64,000 nucleotides of DNA from a bacterium (GTDB taxonomy: Bacteria > Cyanobacteriota > Vampirovibrionia > Gastranaerophilales > Gastranaerophilaceae): contig JAGAJM010000006.1 of assembly GCA_017626055.1 (NCBI GenBank), positions 1 to 64,000 on the forward strand. Reading direction: 5' to 3'. A program made the translations under genes and the position numbers. Below the pieces are notes generated by a model. That model had not been told where the DNA came from. It saw nothing but the letters and a program-made list of their open reading frames with translations, and made no database searches. Positions 9,731 through 18,369 of the stretch are shown here, piece after piece; positions within the stretch are counted from its first letter, which is position 1, and the number at the start of each line of letters is the position of its first letter.

Positions 9731-11536
9731 ATGAGTAATAATCAAAAGATGAGTTTTACAACTCAAAATCGTTTAATTATTTTTGGGCTGGTTCTTAGTA
9801 CATTGCTAATTATGGCAATTGCAGTATTTGCCACTGTTAATATTCAGAAAAATTTAAACGAAAGTTATCAGAATTTTGGACAAGTTATCTCTAAAGTTTT
9901 GGCAATTGAAAGTGTTGAGATGACAAAAGATGCATCTAAAACTCAGACTTTTGATATTTTAAAAACCCATTCAGATTCTATTTTAAAGTCTAATGAAGAC
10001 ATCACTTTTATCGAGTTTAGAGCTCAAGATGGTAGTTTGATTTATAAAGCAAAAAATAAAGATGAAGATGGTTCAAAACGTTCAAGTATAGCATTTTCAT
10101 CACCAATGACAAACATGATTGATAATACAAATATTGGTTCTGTAACTGTTGGTTTATCTGGTTCTGTTGTTGGTAAGGTTTCTTCTACAACAAGAGCTTC
10201 TATTTTATTTGTATTCACAATTGTTTGGTTAGTTTTTGCTTTTGTAATTCTTATCAATACTTATTTGATTACTCGTGAACTTCGTATTTTGCGTGATGGT
10301 GTTCACAAAATTTCATCAGGTGAATTTGGTTATAAAATTGAGGGTGAAAATGTTAGTGATGAAGTTCAGGAATTGTTTGATTCATTCAATGATATGTCAG
10401 CTCGCTTGAATATCTATGAAGAACAAAATATTGAACAAATTACGCTTGAACGTAACAAGTTAGAAGCAGTACTGATGAGTATTGTGAACGGAGTTGTTGT
10501 TTGTGATAACAATGACAAAGTTGTTCTATTAAATGGTCATGCAAAAGAACTTCTGGCGCTTGAAGGTGATGAGCTTCTTAATTCTAATATTCAACAATAT
10601 GTTGATACAGAAGGTGAATATTGTTTTTCTGAAAAAATTGATGAGTATAAAAATCTTTCAATGGAAGAAAAATCTTCTAAACCAATTATCTTCAATGTTA
10701 CTATTGGTGGAAGAATTTTAAAATCAATTATTTCTCCAATGTTTACTCGTAATCAAGATTATGTGGGTTACATTATTGTTCTAATTGATGTTACTCGTGA
10801 AACTGAAATGGATTTGATGAAATCTCAATTTATTTCAAATGTTTCTCACGAATTGAGAACACCTGTAACTGTTTTAAGAAGTTATATTGATACTCTTTAT
10901 AATTATGGTGAAGAGTTTGATATCGAAACTCAAAAAGAATTTATTGGTACTTTAAATACTGAAATTGTACGTTTAAATCGTATGGTTAATGATATTTTGG
11001 ATTTTTCAAGATTAGATTCTAATGCGAAAATTGAAAAATCTGAGAATGATATTTCTCAACTTGTGGATTCGTGTGTTTCTCAGGTTGAAGTGTTATTAAA
11101 AGAAAATAATTTGAAAATTGATGTTCAAAAAGATAATGAAGTTCCGCTTTTGATGTTTAATTATGATGCTATTGCAAGGGCTTTGACTAATTATCTTTCT
11201 AATGCTATTAAATACGCTCCTCAAGATTCTACAATTACAGTGAAATTGTTTAATGAAGTTGATAAAAATCAAGTTACTGTTACTGTTAAAGATGAAGGTT
11301 GTGGTATTGCTCCTGAGCATCAGAAGAAAGTTTTTGAAAGATTTTTCCGTGTGGAAAATAAAACTCACAGTGTAAAAGGTACAGGTCTTGGTTTACATTT
11401 GGTGAAAACAACTATTGAAAAACATCATTACGGAAATGTATTTGTTCAATCTCAAATTGATCAAGGTTCAACATTTGGGTTCTCTTTACCAATTGATTTA
11501 TCAAAACTTGATTGTGTTGAGGATGATTTAGTATAG
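9731..11536 (+). CDS. Membrane sensor histidine kinase (HAMP-PAS-HisKA-HATPase)
   Basis: A 601-residue two-component sensor. TM1 is about residues 14-35, followed by an outer sensory domain and TM2 at about 155-178. A HAMP segment, then a PAS-like domain (about 238-355), lead to the H-box SNVSHELRTP with phospho-acceptor His373. The N-box (NYLSNAIKYAP, about 485-495), DEGCGIAP and GTGLGLHLVK complete the ATPase. The order resembles PhoR/WalK-type kinases. No response regulator adjoins it, so the partner is encoded elsewhere. The mRNA is probably leaderless. Confidence 0.93.
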   Translation: MSNNQKMSFTTQNRLIIFGLVLSTLLIMAIAVFATVNIQKNLNESYQNFGQVISKVLAIESVEMTKDASKTQTFDILKTHSDSILKSNEDITFIEFRAQDGSLIYKAKNKDEDGSKRSSIAFSSPMTNMIDNTNIGSVTVGLSGSVVGKVSSTTRASILFVFTIVWLVFAFVILINTYLITRELRILRDGVHKISSGEFGYKIEGENVSDEVQELFDSFNDMSARLNIYEEQNIEQITLERNKLEAVLMSIVNGVVVCDNNDKVVLLNGHAKELLALEGDELLNSNIQQYVDTEGEYCFSEKIDEYKNLSMEEKSSKPIIFNVTIGGRILKSIISPMFTRNQDYVGYIIVLIDVTRETEMDLMKSQFISNVSHELRTPVTVLRSYIDTLYNYGEEFDIETQKEFIGTLNTEIVRLNRMVNDILDFSRLDSNAKIEKSENDISQLVDSCVSQVEVLLKENNLKIDVQKDNEVPLLMFNYDAIARALTNYLSNAIKYAPQDSTITVKLFNEVDKNQVTVTVKDEGCGIAPEHQKKVFERFFRVENKTHSVKGTGLGLHLVKTTIEKHHYGNVFVQSQIDQGSTFGFSLPIDLSKLDCVEDDLV

Positions 11537-11549
11537 TGAGGGTAATTAT

Positions 11550-11738
11550 ATGCCACATAAAATGGATATTTTAAAGTTTTTAGGTATTGCTATTGTTGTT
11601 GCAACAATGTTTATCTTTCCATATTCTAAATTTAAAAGAATGTCAAATCCTAATAATGATAGAAATTTCTACATTAACGTAATGGTTATTTCTTTAGTTA
11701 TTGGAGCATATAAGTTATACGATAGATATGGTAGTTAA
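11550..11738 (+). CDS. Small two-TM membrane protein, 62 aa
   Basis: I do not recognise a family. Two hydrophobic stretches (about residues 8-24 and 43-57) flank a polar, Asn/Arg-rich loop. GAGGG lies 10 nt before the ATG and the gap to the histidine kinase stop is 13 nt, so it is probably co-transcribed with the sensor. It might modulate the kinase in the membrane, as small proteins do elsewhere; that is inference from position only. Confidence 0.7.
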   Translation: MPHKMDILKFLGIAIVVATMFIFPYSKFKRMSNPNNDRNFYINVMVISLVIGAYKLYDRYGS

Positions 11739-11746
11739 TTTTTACA

Positions 11747-13342
11747 CTAATCAAACAACGCATTAATCTTATCTGTGATATCTTGAGGATCAATTTCGTT
11801 TGTGATTTTGTTTACGTCTTGAGCGATTTGATAAAGTTTTGCAGCCTCAATTTTGTCACCTGTAATTGCGATAGAACGAGCTAAGTTGAAGTGTGCTAAA
11901 GCATAGTTTGGATTACATTCAACAGATTTTTTGAACATTTCCATAGCTTTTTGCACTCTGCCTAAATCATCAAGGTAAATTACACCTAAGTTGTTATATG
12001 CAATATCATAATTTTTATCAAATTGGATAGCTGCTTCGTATTCTCTGATTGCTTCTTCAGTATCACCTTTGCCCCAGTATAAGAAACCTAAATTACAGTG
12101 AATTTTAGCATTTTGAGGGTCAAGTTCTAGTGCGTTTCTATAAACTGCTAATGCGTTTTCATAATCTTCTTTATCGTAAAAAGCGCTACCTAAATTGATA
12201 TAAATATCAATATCTTCTGGGGTTAAAAGATAAGCACTTTGATATGAAGTGATTGCCGCATCAATATCTTGTTTTGCCTCTTGGAATACAAAACCTAATG
12301 TTTGGTTTACAACACTTGTCCATTCTTTGTTTGGGTTTAGGGTTACCGCAGTTTGGAAGTGAGAAACTGCTCCATCAACATCCCCTTTAATGTATAAAAT
12401 ATTTGCCAAGTTTGAATGAAATTCTGGCATGTTTGGCATAATTTGGATAAGTTTTTTGTAAACCTCAATAGCATTATCATAATCACCTAAATCTTCATAA
12501 GCTTTGCATAAATGACGATATGCAGGGATGTTTAAATTATCTAGCCAAATTGCCATTTTATATTCTGTGATTGCATCTTCAAACTGTCCTAATGATGAAT
12601 AAATATCACCTAATAAGCAGTACAAAGGCACAAACCCAGGAGCCTTATCAACCGCATCGATATAAATATCAATGGCATTATCAAGCCCTTTTGATTGAAC
12701 TTGGATGTATCCTTTTAATAAGATTGGCAAGAATTTAATATAAGTCATTGTTTCTTTAACTTTTTTTCTTGCATCCTCATCAAAAGGAAGTGTTAAACCT
12801 GCTAAAACATATTGATATGCTGAACGAAGTTTATTTTTGAAAACTCTGAATGATGAAATCTTATACAAATTGTGTAATAAATAATGCGAGCATGAGCTTG
12901 CTAAAGGTGCGTATTTAATTGCTAATTTAGCGTTAGTTTCAGCATCAATAAATCTTGCTTTTTTTGTATAAGTTTCAGCAAGCATATGGTATGCTTTTGC
13001 GTATTTTGGATTTTTTTCAATTGCGTGGTCAAAATAATTGATAGCTTTGTCCATATCGCCTTTGTGGAATTGTGCCATACCTATTTTGAAATAGATTTCT
13101 GCGGAATCCATATAAGTTTCTAGTGCAATTTGATATTCTGTAATTGCTTCATCAATATATTGGCAAGAAGAATAAATATCTAAGTGCCACGCAAGGTATA
13201 AATCACCTAATCTCAAGTGTAAGTCAGCATTCGTAGGGTCTTTTTGTAAGCCGATTTGGCATAATTCAATCGCTGATTTTACATTTCCTGTTTTAATTTC
13301 TTTTTTAATCTTTTTATCTAAAATTTTAGTTTCGTTTTTCAT
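11747..13342 (-). CDS. Large TPR-repeat protein
   Basis: About 531 residues, almost entirely tetratricopeptide repeats; around a dozen 34-residue units are visible with the usual W/L-G-Y-A-P spacing, for example YYNLG/YNNLGVIYLD and NPKYAKAYHMLAETY. No signal peptide is seen with the chosen start (ATG at 13342, MKNETK); GAAGAG lies 9 nt upstream. An ATG two codons earlier (13348) is the alternative. TPR arrays are protein-interaction scaffolds; the partner is unknown. It is convergent with the small membrane protein gene, with no clear terminator between them. Confidence 0.85.
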   Translation of the reverse strand: MKNETKILDKKIKKEIKTGNVKSAIELCQIGLQKDPTNADLHLRLGDLYLAWHLDIYSSCQYIDEAITEYQIALETYMDSAEIYFKIGMAQFHKGDMDKAINYFDHAIEKNPKYAKAYHMLAETYTKKARFIDAETNAKLAIKYAPLASSCSHYLLHNLYKISSFRVFKNKLRSAYQYVLAGLTLPFDEDARKKVKETMTYIKFLPILLKGYIQVQSKGLDNAIDIYIDAVDKAPGFVPLYCLLGDIYSSLGQFEDAITEYKMAIWLDNLNIPAYRHLCKAYEDLGDYDNAIEVYKKLIQIMPNMPEFHSNLANILYIKGDVDGAVSHFQTAVTLNPNKEWTSVVNQTLGFVFQEAKQDIDAAITSYQSAYLLTPEDIDIYINLGSAFYDKEDYENALAVYRNALELDPQNAKIHCNLGFLYWGKGDTEEAIREYEAAIQFDKNYDIAYNNLGVIYLDDLGRVQKAMEMFKKSVECNPNYALAHFNLARSIAITGDKIEAAKLYQIAQDVNKITNEIDPQDITDKINALFD

Positions 13343-13396
13343 ATCCATAAGCTCTTCAATAATAATAATTTTAATTAATCTTTTATAAAATTGCAA

Positions 13397-13433
13397 GTGT
13401 CCTCGCAGGACTGGGTGCTATGCCACCAGCTAT
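13397..13433 (-). other. Double hairpin between the AbrB-like and TPR genes
   Basis: GTCCT-CGC-AGGAC (13399-13411) is followed by an imperfect CTGG...CCAG stem (13411-13429). On the minus strand it lies after the AbrB-like stop and before the TPR gene. It lacks a U-run, so it may be a transcript-stability element or a degenerate mobile palindrome rather than a terminator. Confidence 0.4.
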
Positions 13434-13435
13434 CG

Positions 13436-13588
13436 TTATTTTTGCGATTTTTTAATTTTTAACACTTCGCCTTCAATCTCCAATTCTAGTTGATCGTTAT
13501 TTTCTGGATTTATTTTTAATAGTTCAAGAATTGTTTTTGGTAATAATAAAGCCCAGCTATTTCCAACCTTTGTTAAATTCTTTTTCAT
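13436..13588 (-). CDS. AbrB/MazE-type (SpoVT-AbrB) DNA-binding protein, 50 aa
   Basis: A short gene: MKKNLTKVGNSWALLLPKT opens the swapped-hairpin fold, with the family's KVGNSxALxLPK start, then ILELLKINPENND and a C-terminal LEIEGEVLKI strand. This is the MazE/AbrB layout at about the usual domain length. GGGAG precedes the ATG by about 6 nt. A 10-bp palindrome TGTTATAACA (13601-13610) lies just upstream and is also the centre of a 38-bp palindrome at 13637-13674, so autoregulation is likely. It is divergent from a 78-aa unknown protein; no MazF-like toxin is seen. Confidence 0.85.
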   Translation of the reverse strand: MKKNLTKVGNSWALLLPKTILELLKINPENNDQLELEIEGEVLKIKKSQK

Positions 13589-13600
13589 TTTTTGCTCCCA

Positions 13601-13674
13601 TGTTATAACAAATACTTTACAATATTTTAACGATGTTGTATATTTAACATTGTTATAACAATGTTAAATATACA
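13601..13674. promoter_or_regulatory. Shared operator region with a perfect 38-bp palindrome
   Basis: TGTATATTTAACATTGTTA at 13637-13655 is followed directly by its exact reverse complement (13656-13674). The core TGTTATAACA occurs again at 13601-13610. The region separates the divergent AbrB-like and 78-aa genes, and the palindrome abuts the AGGAGG ribosome site of the latter. An AbrB-like dimer or tetramer binding both sites is the simplest reading. Confidence 0.7.
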
Positions 13675-13683
13675 GGAGGTTGT

Positions 13684-13920
13684 ATGGAAGAAGATTTATT
13701 GAATGATTTGTACATTCGTTTGAAGTCGTTAGATTTGTTATTAGAGTCTTTGGAGTATAAGTTACTTGAAAAATGGGATTATTCTGAAGTTTCAAATAAT
13801 AGAGAAGTAGGTGAAAATATTTATGCGATGATTTACGCTGTAAAATTGGTCGTTAAGCAATTATGGAAAATTAGAAAAATTTATTATTGGAGAATGTGTA
13901 AAGAAAAATATGGTCAATGA
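13684..13920 (+). CDS. Small unknown protein divergent from the AbrB-like gene, 78 aa
   Basis: I do not recognise this protein. The first 30 residues are acidic and leucine-rich (MEEDLLNDLYIRLKSLDLLL), probably helical. A second helix from about residue 44 has many aromatic and basic residues (IRKIYYWRMCKEKYGQ at the end). It has a canonical AGGAGG site (13674-13679), partly inside the palindrome's edge. Position and size would fit a toxin or a regulatory partner of the AbrB-like protein, but it resembles neither MazF nor PIN toxins that I know. Confidence 0.75.
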   Translation: MEEDLLNDLYIRLKSLDLLLESLEYKLLEKWDYSEVSNNREVGENIYAMIYAVKLVVKQLWKIRKIYYWRMCKEKYGQ

Positions 13921-13933
13921 TAAATATTTTTCA

Positions 13934-13942
13934 TGTTATAAT
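13934..13942 (+). promoter_or_regulatory. Extended -10 promoter of the HMGL-family synthase gene
   Basis: TGTTATAAT is a TGn-extended -10 element. A start about 7 nt later would leave a short leader with GAGG before the ATG at 13964. Confidence 0.6.
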
Positions 13943-13963
13943 TATTCCAAAAGAGGAAAAATA

Positions 13964-15271
13964 ATGGCAGATAACAGAATTTATTTTGTAGATGTAACAA
14001 ATAGAGATGGTGTTCAAACTTCTCGTTTAGGATTGGCGAAATTACAAAAAACTATCATAAACATTATGTTGAACGATATGGGTATAACTCAATCAGAATT
14101 TGGGTTCCCAACAACACAACACGAATTGAATTACCTAAATGGTAACTTAGAACTTGTAAAACGTGGTGTGATTTCAACAACAAAATTGTCAGGTTGGATG
14201 AGAGGGATTGCATCTGATGTTGAGCAATCATTTAAAAATGTTCCAGATTTGCAGTATGTGAATCTTTCACAATCAACTTCTGAACAGATGATTAATGGTA
14301 AATATCAAGGAAAGAAAACTCCTGATGATATTATCAGAATGACTAAAGAAGCGGTTGAATGTGCTATTGATAAAGGTGCTAAAATCGTTGGGGTTAATGC
14401 TGAAGATGCTTCTCGTAGTGATTTGGATTATCTAATTAAATACGCTTCAGAAGCTAAAAAATCTGGGGCATATAGATTTAGATATTGTGATACTTTAGGA
14501 TTTGAAGATCCTCAAACAACTTACGATAGAATTTATAAAATTGCAAAAGCAACTGAAATGCCTATTGAGATGCACTTCCATAACGACTTAGGAATGGCAA
14601 CTGCATGTTCTGTTATGGGTGCAAGAGCAGCTATCGACGCTGGTGTAGATGCTTACATCAATACTGCAGTAAATGGTATGGGTGAACGTGCTGGTAATGC
14701 GGATTTAGTATCTTGTTTATTGGCTTGTTTAAAATCAGCTGGTTTCAAAGGCAAGTATAAAATCGATGAAAACATCAGACTTGATAGAGCTTGGAAGTTA
14801 GCAAAATATACAGCTTATGCGTTTGGTGTAGATATTCCAATTAATCAACCTGCCGTTGGTGACAATGCTTTTGCTCACGAATCAGGTATTCACGCTGATG
14901 GTGCGTTGAAAGATAGAAGAAATTATGAGTTGTATGACTTTGAAGAATTAGGACGTGGTGAACCTGAAATTATTGAAACAGGTCGTATGATTACAACTGG
15001 TGAATATGGTGGTATTAAAGGTTTCCGTAACGTTTATAACAACTTAGAGCTTGAGTTCCATGACGAAGATGAAGCAAGAAACATCCTTGAACTTGCTCGT
15101 TATGCAAACGTACATACTCAAAAACCTTTGACAACAAGCGAATTGAAATTCTTGTATTACTTCCCAGATATTGCCGCAAAAGTTATGACAGTATCTCCAT
15201 ACTACGAACCAACTGGCGCGTTGAAAGAAAGGGTAGAATCTGGAATTATCACAACTGCAAGTATTATATAA
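13964..15271 (+). CDS. HMGL-like acyltransferase: homocitrate / 2-isopropylmalate synthase family
   Basis: A 435-residue TIM-barrel enzyme of the DRE family that condenses acetyl-CoA with a 2-oxo acid. The metal/substrate motif RDGVQ is within the first 15 residues; HFHNDLGMA carries metal-binding His, and AVNGMGERAGNADL and HESGIHADGAL are the second family signatures. The C-terminal LeuA feedback domain seems absent or reduced, favouring a homocitrate synthase/NifV-like or related role over a classic LeuA. The substrate cannot be settled from sequence. The ATG at 13964 has GAGG upstream; the open frame 54 nt earlier is not needed. Confidence 0.85.
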   Translation: MADNRIYFVDVTNRDGVQTSRLGLAKLQKTIINIMLNDMGITQSEFGFPTTQHELNYLNGNLELVKRGVISTTKLSGWMRGIASDVEQSFKNVPDLQYVNLSQSTSEQMINGKYQGKKTPDDIIRMTKEAVECAIDKGAKIVGVNAEDASRSDLDYLIKYASEAKKSGAYRFRYCDTLGFEDPQTTYDRIYKIAKATEMPIEMHFHNDLGMATACSVMGARAAIDAGVDAYINTAVNGMGERAGNADLVSCLLACLKSAGFKGKYKIDENIRLDRAWKLAKYTAYAFGVDIPINQPAVGDNAFAHESGIHADGALKDRRNYELYDFEELGRGEPEIIETGRMITTGEYGGIKGFRNVYNNLELEFHDEDEARNILELARYANVHTQKPLTTSELKFLYYFPDIAAKVMTVSPYYEPTGALKERVESGIITTASII

Positions 15272-15273
15272 TT

Positions 15274-15302
15274 AAAAAACTGGGTCAAAGCCCAGTTTTT
15301 TA
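15274..15302. terminator. Bidirectional intrinsic terminator
   Basis: AAAAAACTGGG and CCCAGTTTTTT form a perfect stem around TCAAAG. It ends the synthase gene and, read on the other strand, mnmA; it overlaps the mnmA stop codon. Confidence 0.92.
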
Positions 15303-16355
15303 GTATATGCAAAAACCACCACCGATTAAGTGTCCGTCATTTATGTCGTAAATTACGCCAGATTGACCTGGAGTTACGGAATTAACTGGTTCATAGAAGT
15401 TTATTTCAGCAACATCATCTAAAATAGTTACTTTAGCTTTTTTAGCTTGCATATTGTAACGAATTTTCACCATTGCATCAAATTCTTTTTCTTTTAGTGG
15501 ATAAGAGAAATTCAAATCCTTAATCGCAAGTTTTGTACGGAAATCATCTTCTCGTTTACCTAGATATACAATATTTTTCTCAGCATCAATATTTATTACA
15601 TAAAGTGGGTAAGGAGCAGCTATGCCAATTCCTTTGCGTTGACCAATTGTGTATTGATAGTGTCCAGTATGAGTGCCAAGTTTTTTGCCAGTAGGGATTT
15701 CTATAAAATCACCTTTTATTTCTCCAAATTTTTCGGTTAGATATTTTTTTGTTGTACAAGGTTTTTGAATAAAGCAAATATCTTGACTTTCTTTTGATGA
15801 TTTTGGGGGTAAGTCATAATCGTATGCGATTTGTCTAACTTGTTCTTTTTCGTACTCATACAGAGGGAAAATTGTTTTAGATAAGTGTTCTTGATTTATA
15901 CGATATAAGAAATAAAGTTGATCTTTGTGTTCATCTTTTGCAGGGTAAAGTTTATAAACTCCATTAACAAAACGAATATCTGCATAGTGTCCAGTTGAAA
16001 ACACATCAGCTTTTAGTTCATTAAATGCATAATCGAAAATAGCGCCCCATTTAATATGTTGGTTACACATAATACAAGGGTTTGGGGTTTCTCCATTTTT
16101 GTATGAGTTTTCAAAATAATCAATAATTTCTTTTTGGAATTTTTCTGTAACATCTAAAATATGGTGTTCAATTCCGAGTTTGTCTGCAACATTTTTTGCA
16201 TTTTGACAAATCAAATCTGCAGCAGGTGTATTTACCATTTTTCCTGTAATACCGATAACTTTGTATCCTTTTTGTTGTAATAAAAGTGCTACAACGGAGC
16301 TATCAACTCCGCCAGATAGGGCTACAACTGCAATTTTTTGATTTTCATCTTTCAT
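15300..16355 (-). CDS. mnmA: tRNA-specific 2-thiouridylase MnmA
   Basis: MnmA activates U34 of tRNA-Lys/Glu/Gln with ATP and inserts sulfur at C2. The PP-loop LSGGVDSSV is at residues 13-21. The first catalytic Cys is in NPCIMCN, the second in ESQDICFIQKP, and GHYADI and GQRKGIGI are typical. At 351 residues the length is normal. It is a single gene divergent from a TPR protein gene. Confidence 0.96.
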   Translation of the reverse strand: MKDENQKIAVVALSGGVDSSVVALLLQQKGYKVIGITGKMVNTPAADLICQNAKNVADKLGIEHHILDVTEKFQKEIIDYFENSYKNGETPNPCIMCNQHIKWGAIFDYAFNELKADVFSTGHYADIRFVNGVYKLYPAKDEHKDQLYFLYRINQEHLSKTIFPLYEYEKEQVRQIAYDYDLPPKSSKESQDICFIQKPCTTKKYLTEKFGEIKGDFIEIPTGKKLGTHTGHYQYTIGQRKGIGIAAPYPLYVINIDAEKNIVYLGKREDDFRTKLAIKDLNFSYPLKEKEFDAMVKIRYNMQAKKAKVTILDDVAEINFYEPVNSVTPGQSGVIYDINDGHLIGGGFCIY

Positions 16356-16410
16356 ATGTTTATTATCCTATAAATTATTTTAAATTGGAAGTAGTGTTAA
16401 AGATTGATGT

Positions 16411-16439
16411 TTACCTTAGTCTTACATTTATGTTATAAT
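16411..16439 (+). promoter_or_regulatory. Promoter with -10 six nt before a start codon (TPR protein)
   Basis: TTACCT (16411-16416), 17 nt, then TGTTATAAT (16431-16439). The ATG at 16446 is 6 nt after the -10, predicting a leaderless mRNA. Confidence 0.65.
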
Positions 16440-16445
16440 GTAGCT

Positions 16446-17366
16446 ATGAAAAAGTTACTTTTATCAATAATTTTAGGTTTTGCGGTGTGTTGTAATCTTC
16501 CAGTTTTAGCAAATGAAATGGAAGAAGACTATCTTGATATCGCTGCGAATTATTGTGTTGTTGGGGATTATGAATCAGCGATGGTTTATTTGGATAAAAT
16601 TTTAGAAATTAATCCAAATAATAAACAAGTTACTGATTTGAAAAAAGGTTTAGCACATGTTATTGCAAAAGATAAGAAAACTTTTGTAACCAGTGTAAAT
16701 CCTCACGTAAAACAAGCCCATGAATATAAACGAGTTGGCGATGAGAAAAAAGAACTAGCGTATTTAAAAGCTGGTACAGAAAGTAAAAATGCATATTTAG
16801 CTTATTATTATTTAGGTAATTATTATAGAGATAATAATGATTTTCTCAGAGCAATTGATTCTTATAATGCGGCATTATCTGTAAAATCAGATTTTGCTCA
16901 GGCTTATTTGGCAGCAGCTTTAACTTTATTTGATGTTAAACGCTATCAAGCCGTAATTGATCCGATTGATAAGTATTTGGCATTTAATCCTAATGATGAT
17001 TTAGCATATGCCGTTAAGGCTCGTGCTGAGTTTGAATTAGGAATGTTAGATGAATCTAAAAAAGATAATGATAAGGCTATTGAGTTAAATAATTGTCCAG
17101 AATATCAATTTGACAGAGCAAAACTTCTCTATAAATCTGAAAAATATCAGGAAGCGAAAGATATTTTTAGTGAATTATTACCTGATATTCAGACTTCAAA
17201 GACCTACGAATATATGGGTTTGTGTGATTTTGCATTAAAAAATTATATGAGCGCCCTAATGAATATTGATAAAGCTCTCATACTCTCTGATGATGACGAA
17301 TACTTACAAGATAAGTATAATGAAATAAAAGAGATACTGGAAAGTAACAACAATGAGCAGACGTAA
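16446..17366 (+). CDS. Exported TPR-repeat protein
   Basis: A 306-residue protein with a clear signal peptide (MKKLLLSIILGFAVCC..., cleavage plausible after the VLANE segment near residue 22) followed by about seven TPR-like helical pairs. It probably acts in the periplasm as a scaffold. The start at 16446 gives the signal peptide; an in-frame upstream start adds residues before it and has no ribosome site. Its end overlaps the next gene by 14 nt, indicating one operon with the phosphoesterase and the MBL hydrolase. Confidence 0.88.
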   Translation: MKKLLLSIILGFAVCCNLPVLANEMEEDYLDIAANYCVVGDYESAMVYLDKILEINPNNKQVTDLKKGLAHVIAKDKKTFVTSVNPHVKQAHEYKRVGDEKKELAYLKAGTESKNAYLAYYYLGNYYRDNNDFLRAIDSYNAALSVKSDFAQAYLAAALTLFDVKRYQAVIDPIDKYLAFNPNDDLAYAVKARAEFELGMLDESKKDNDKAIELNNCPEYQFDRAKLLYKSEKYQEAKDIFSELLPDIQTSKTYEYMGLCDFALKNYMSALMNIDKALILSDDDEYLQDKYNEIKEILESNNNEQT

Positions 17367-18366
17367 AGGTGGCAGACGTGCCATTCAAGAGAAAAAAGAA
17401 GGTTTTTTTACAAAAGTATTTAATACTATTGTAACTGTTTGTTTAACTGCGGGAATGTTATGGGGCTTGCAGGCATGTTCTGTTGTTAGTGACTCGAATT
17501 TAAGATTTGCTCAAGTTAGTGATGTCCATTTTATGGCAAATGCTTCTAATACGACATTCAAGATGATTGGTGAATCGCCAAGGTTATTAGACGATGCGAT
17601 AAATCAAATCAATGAATATAATCATATGGATTTTGTTATGTTCACTGGAGATCAGATTGATAAGTCTTTTGAAAAAGAGTTAAGAGCATTTTTGCCACAT
17701 ATTCAAAATTTGAAATTCCCTTGGTATTTGACTTTCGGAAATCATGACAGATGTATTGGTGGATATTTGACAACTTCTGTTTATTGGGATCTGGTACGTA
17801 ATGCAAATCCTGATTTTAAAGTGAAAAAATCATATTATTCATTTGAGCCTAAGAAAAATTTTAAGGTTATAGTTTTAGATAATATTATTCTTGATGAAAT
17901 TACCTCAAATGGTTATATTGATGAAGAGCAGTTGAAGTGGCTGAAAAAAGAATTGGATGCATCTAAAAATGATGTTGTTATGATTTTTATGCATGTTCCT
18001 GTTGTAGAGCCTTTTGCAAGTCCAAATCATAGGATGCGTAATGGTATTGTTTTAAAACAGTTATTAGAAAGTTATAAAAATCCGATTGCAGTTTTTCAGG
18101 GACATTATCATGCTGCAAAAATTGTTCAACATGATAATGTTTTGTATGTGGCTTCTCCAGCCCTTGTGTCTTATCCAAATGCGTTTAGGGTGGTTAATGT
18201 AAATAATTACAAGGATAAAGTCGTTTTTGATTTTGAGTGGAAAGAAACTCGAGAAACAACTATTCAAAAAATGGCTAAGATTTTAGTATTCTCAGGTTCA
18301 ATATATGCGGGAGAAGAAAAAGATCAATTCGGAACTTATGAAATTAAAAAGAATAAAGGAAGATAG
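17353..18366 (+). CDS. Membrane-anchored calcineurin-like metallophosphoesterase
   Basis: The 337-residue protein has a basic N-terminus (MSRRKGGRRA), one hydrophobic segment (about 24-41) and a possible lipobox LQAC at about 42-45, so it may be a lipoprotein with an unusually long n-region. The dinuclear metal motifs are all present: DVHF, TGDQID, FGNHDR, MHVPVVE and GHYHA. Members hydrolyse phosphomono- or diesters; the substrate is unknown. It overlaps the TPR gene by 14 nt and is followed after 3 nt by an MBL-fold hydrolase. Confidence 0.9.
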   Translation: MSRRKGGRRAIQEKKEGFFTKVFNTIVTVCLTAGMLWGLQACSVVSDSNLRFAQVSDVHFMANASNTTFKMIGESPRLLDDAINQINEYNHMDFVMFTGDQIDKSFEKELRAFLPHIQNLKFPWYLTFGNHDRCIGGYLTTSVYWDLVRNANPDFKVKKSYYSFEPKKNFKVIVLDNIILDEITSNGYIDEEQLKWLKKELDASKNDVVMIFMHVPVVEPFASPNHRMRNGIVLKQLLESYKNPIAVFQGHYHAAKIVQHDNVLYVASPALVSYPNAFRVVNVNNYKDKVVFDFEWKETRETTIQKMAKILVFSGSIYAGEEKDQFGTYEIKKNKGR

Positions 18367-18369
18367 AAG

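Noticed and set aside
13684..13920. Calling the 78-aa gene a MazF/PIN toxin
   Set aside because: No conserved acidic PIN residues or MazF beta-barrel motifs are seen; only its position supports such a role.
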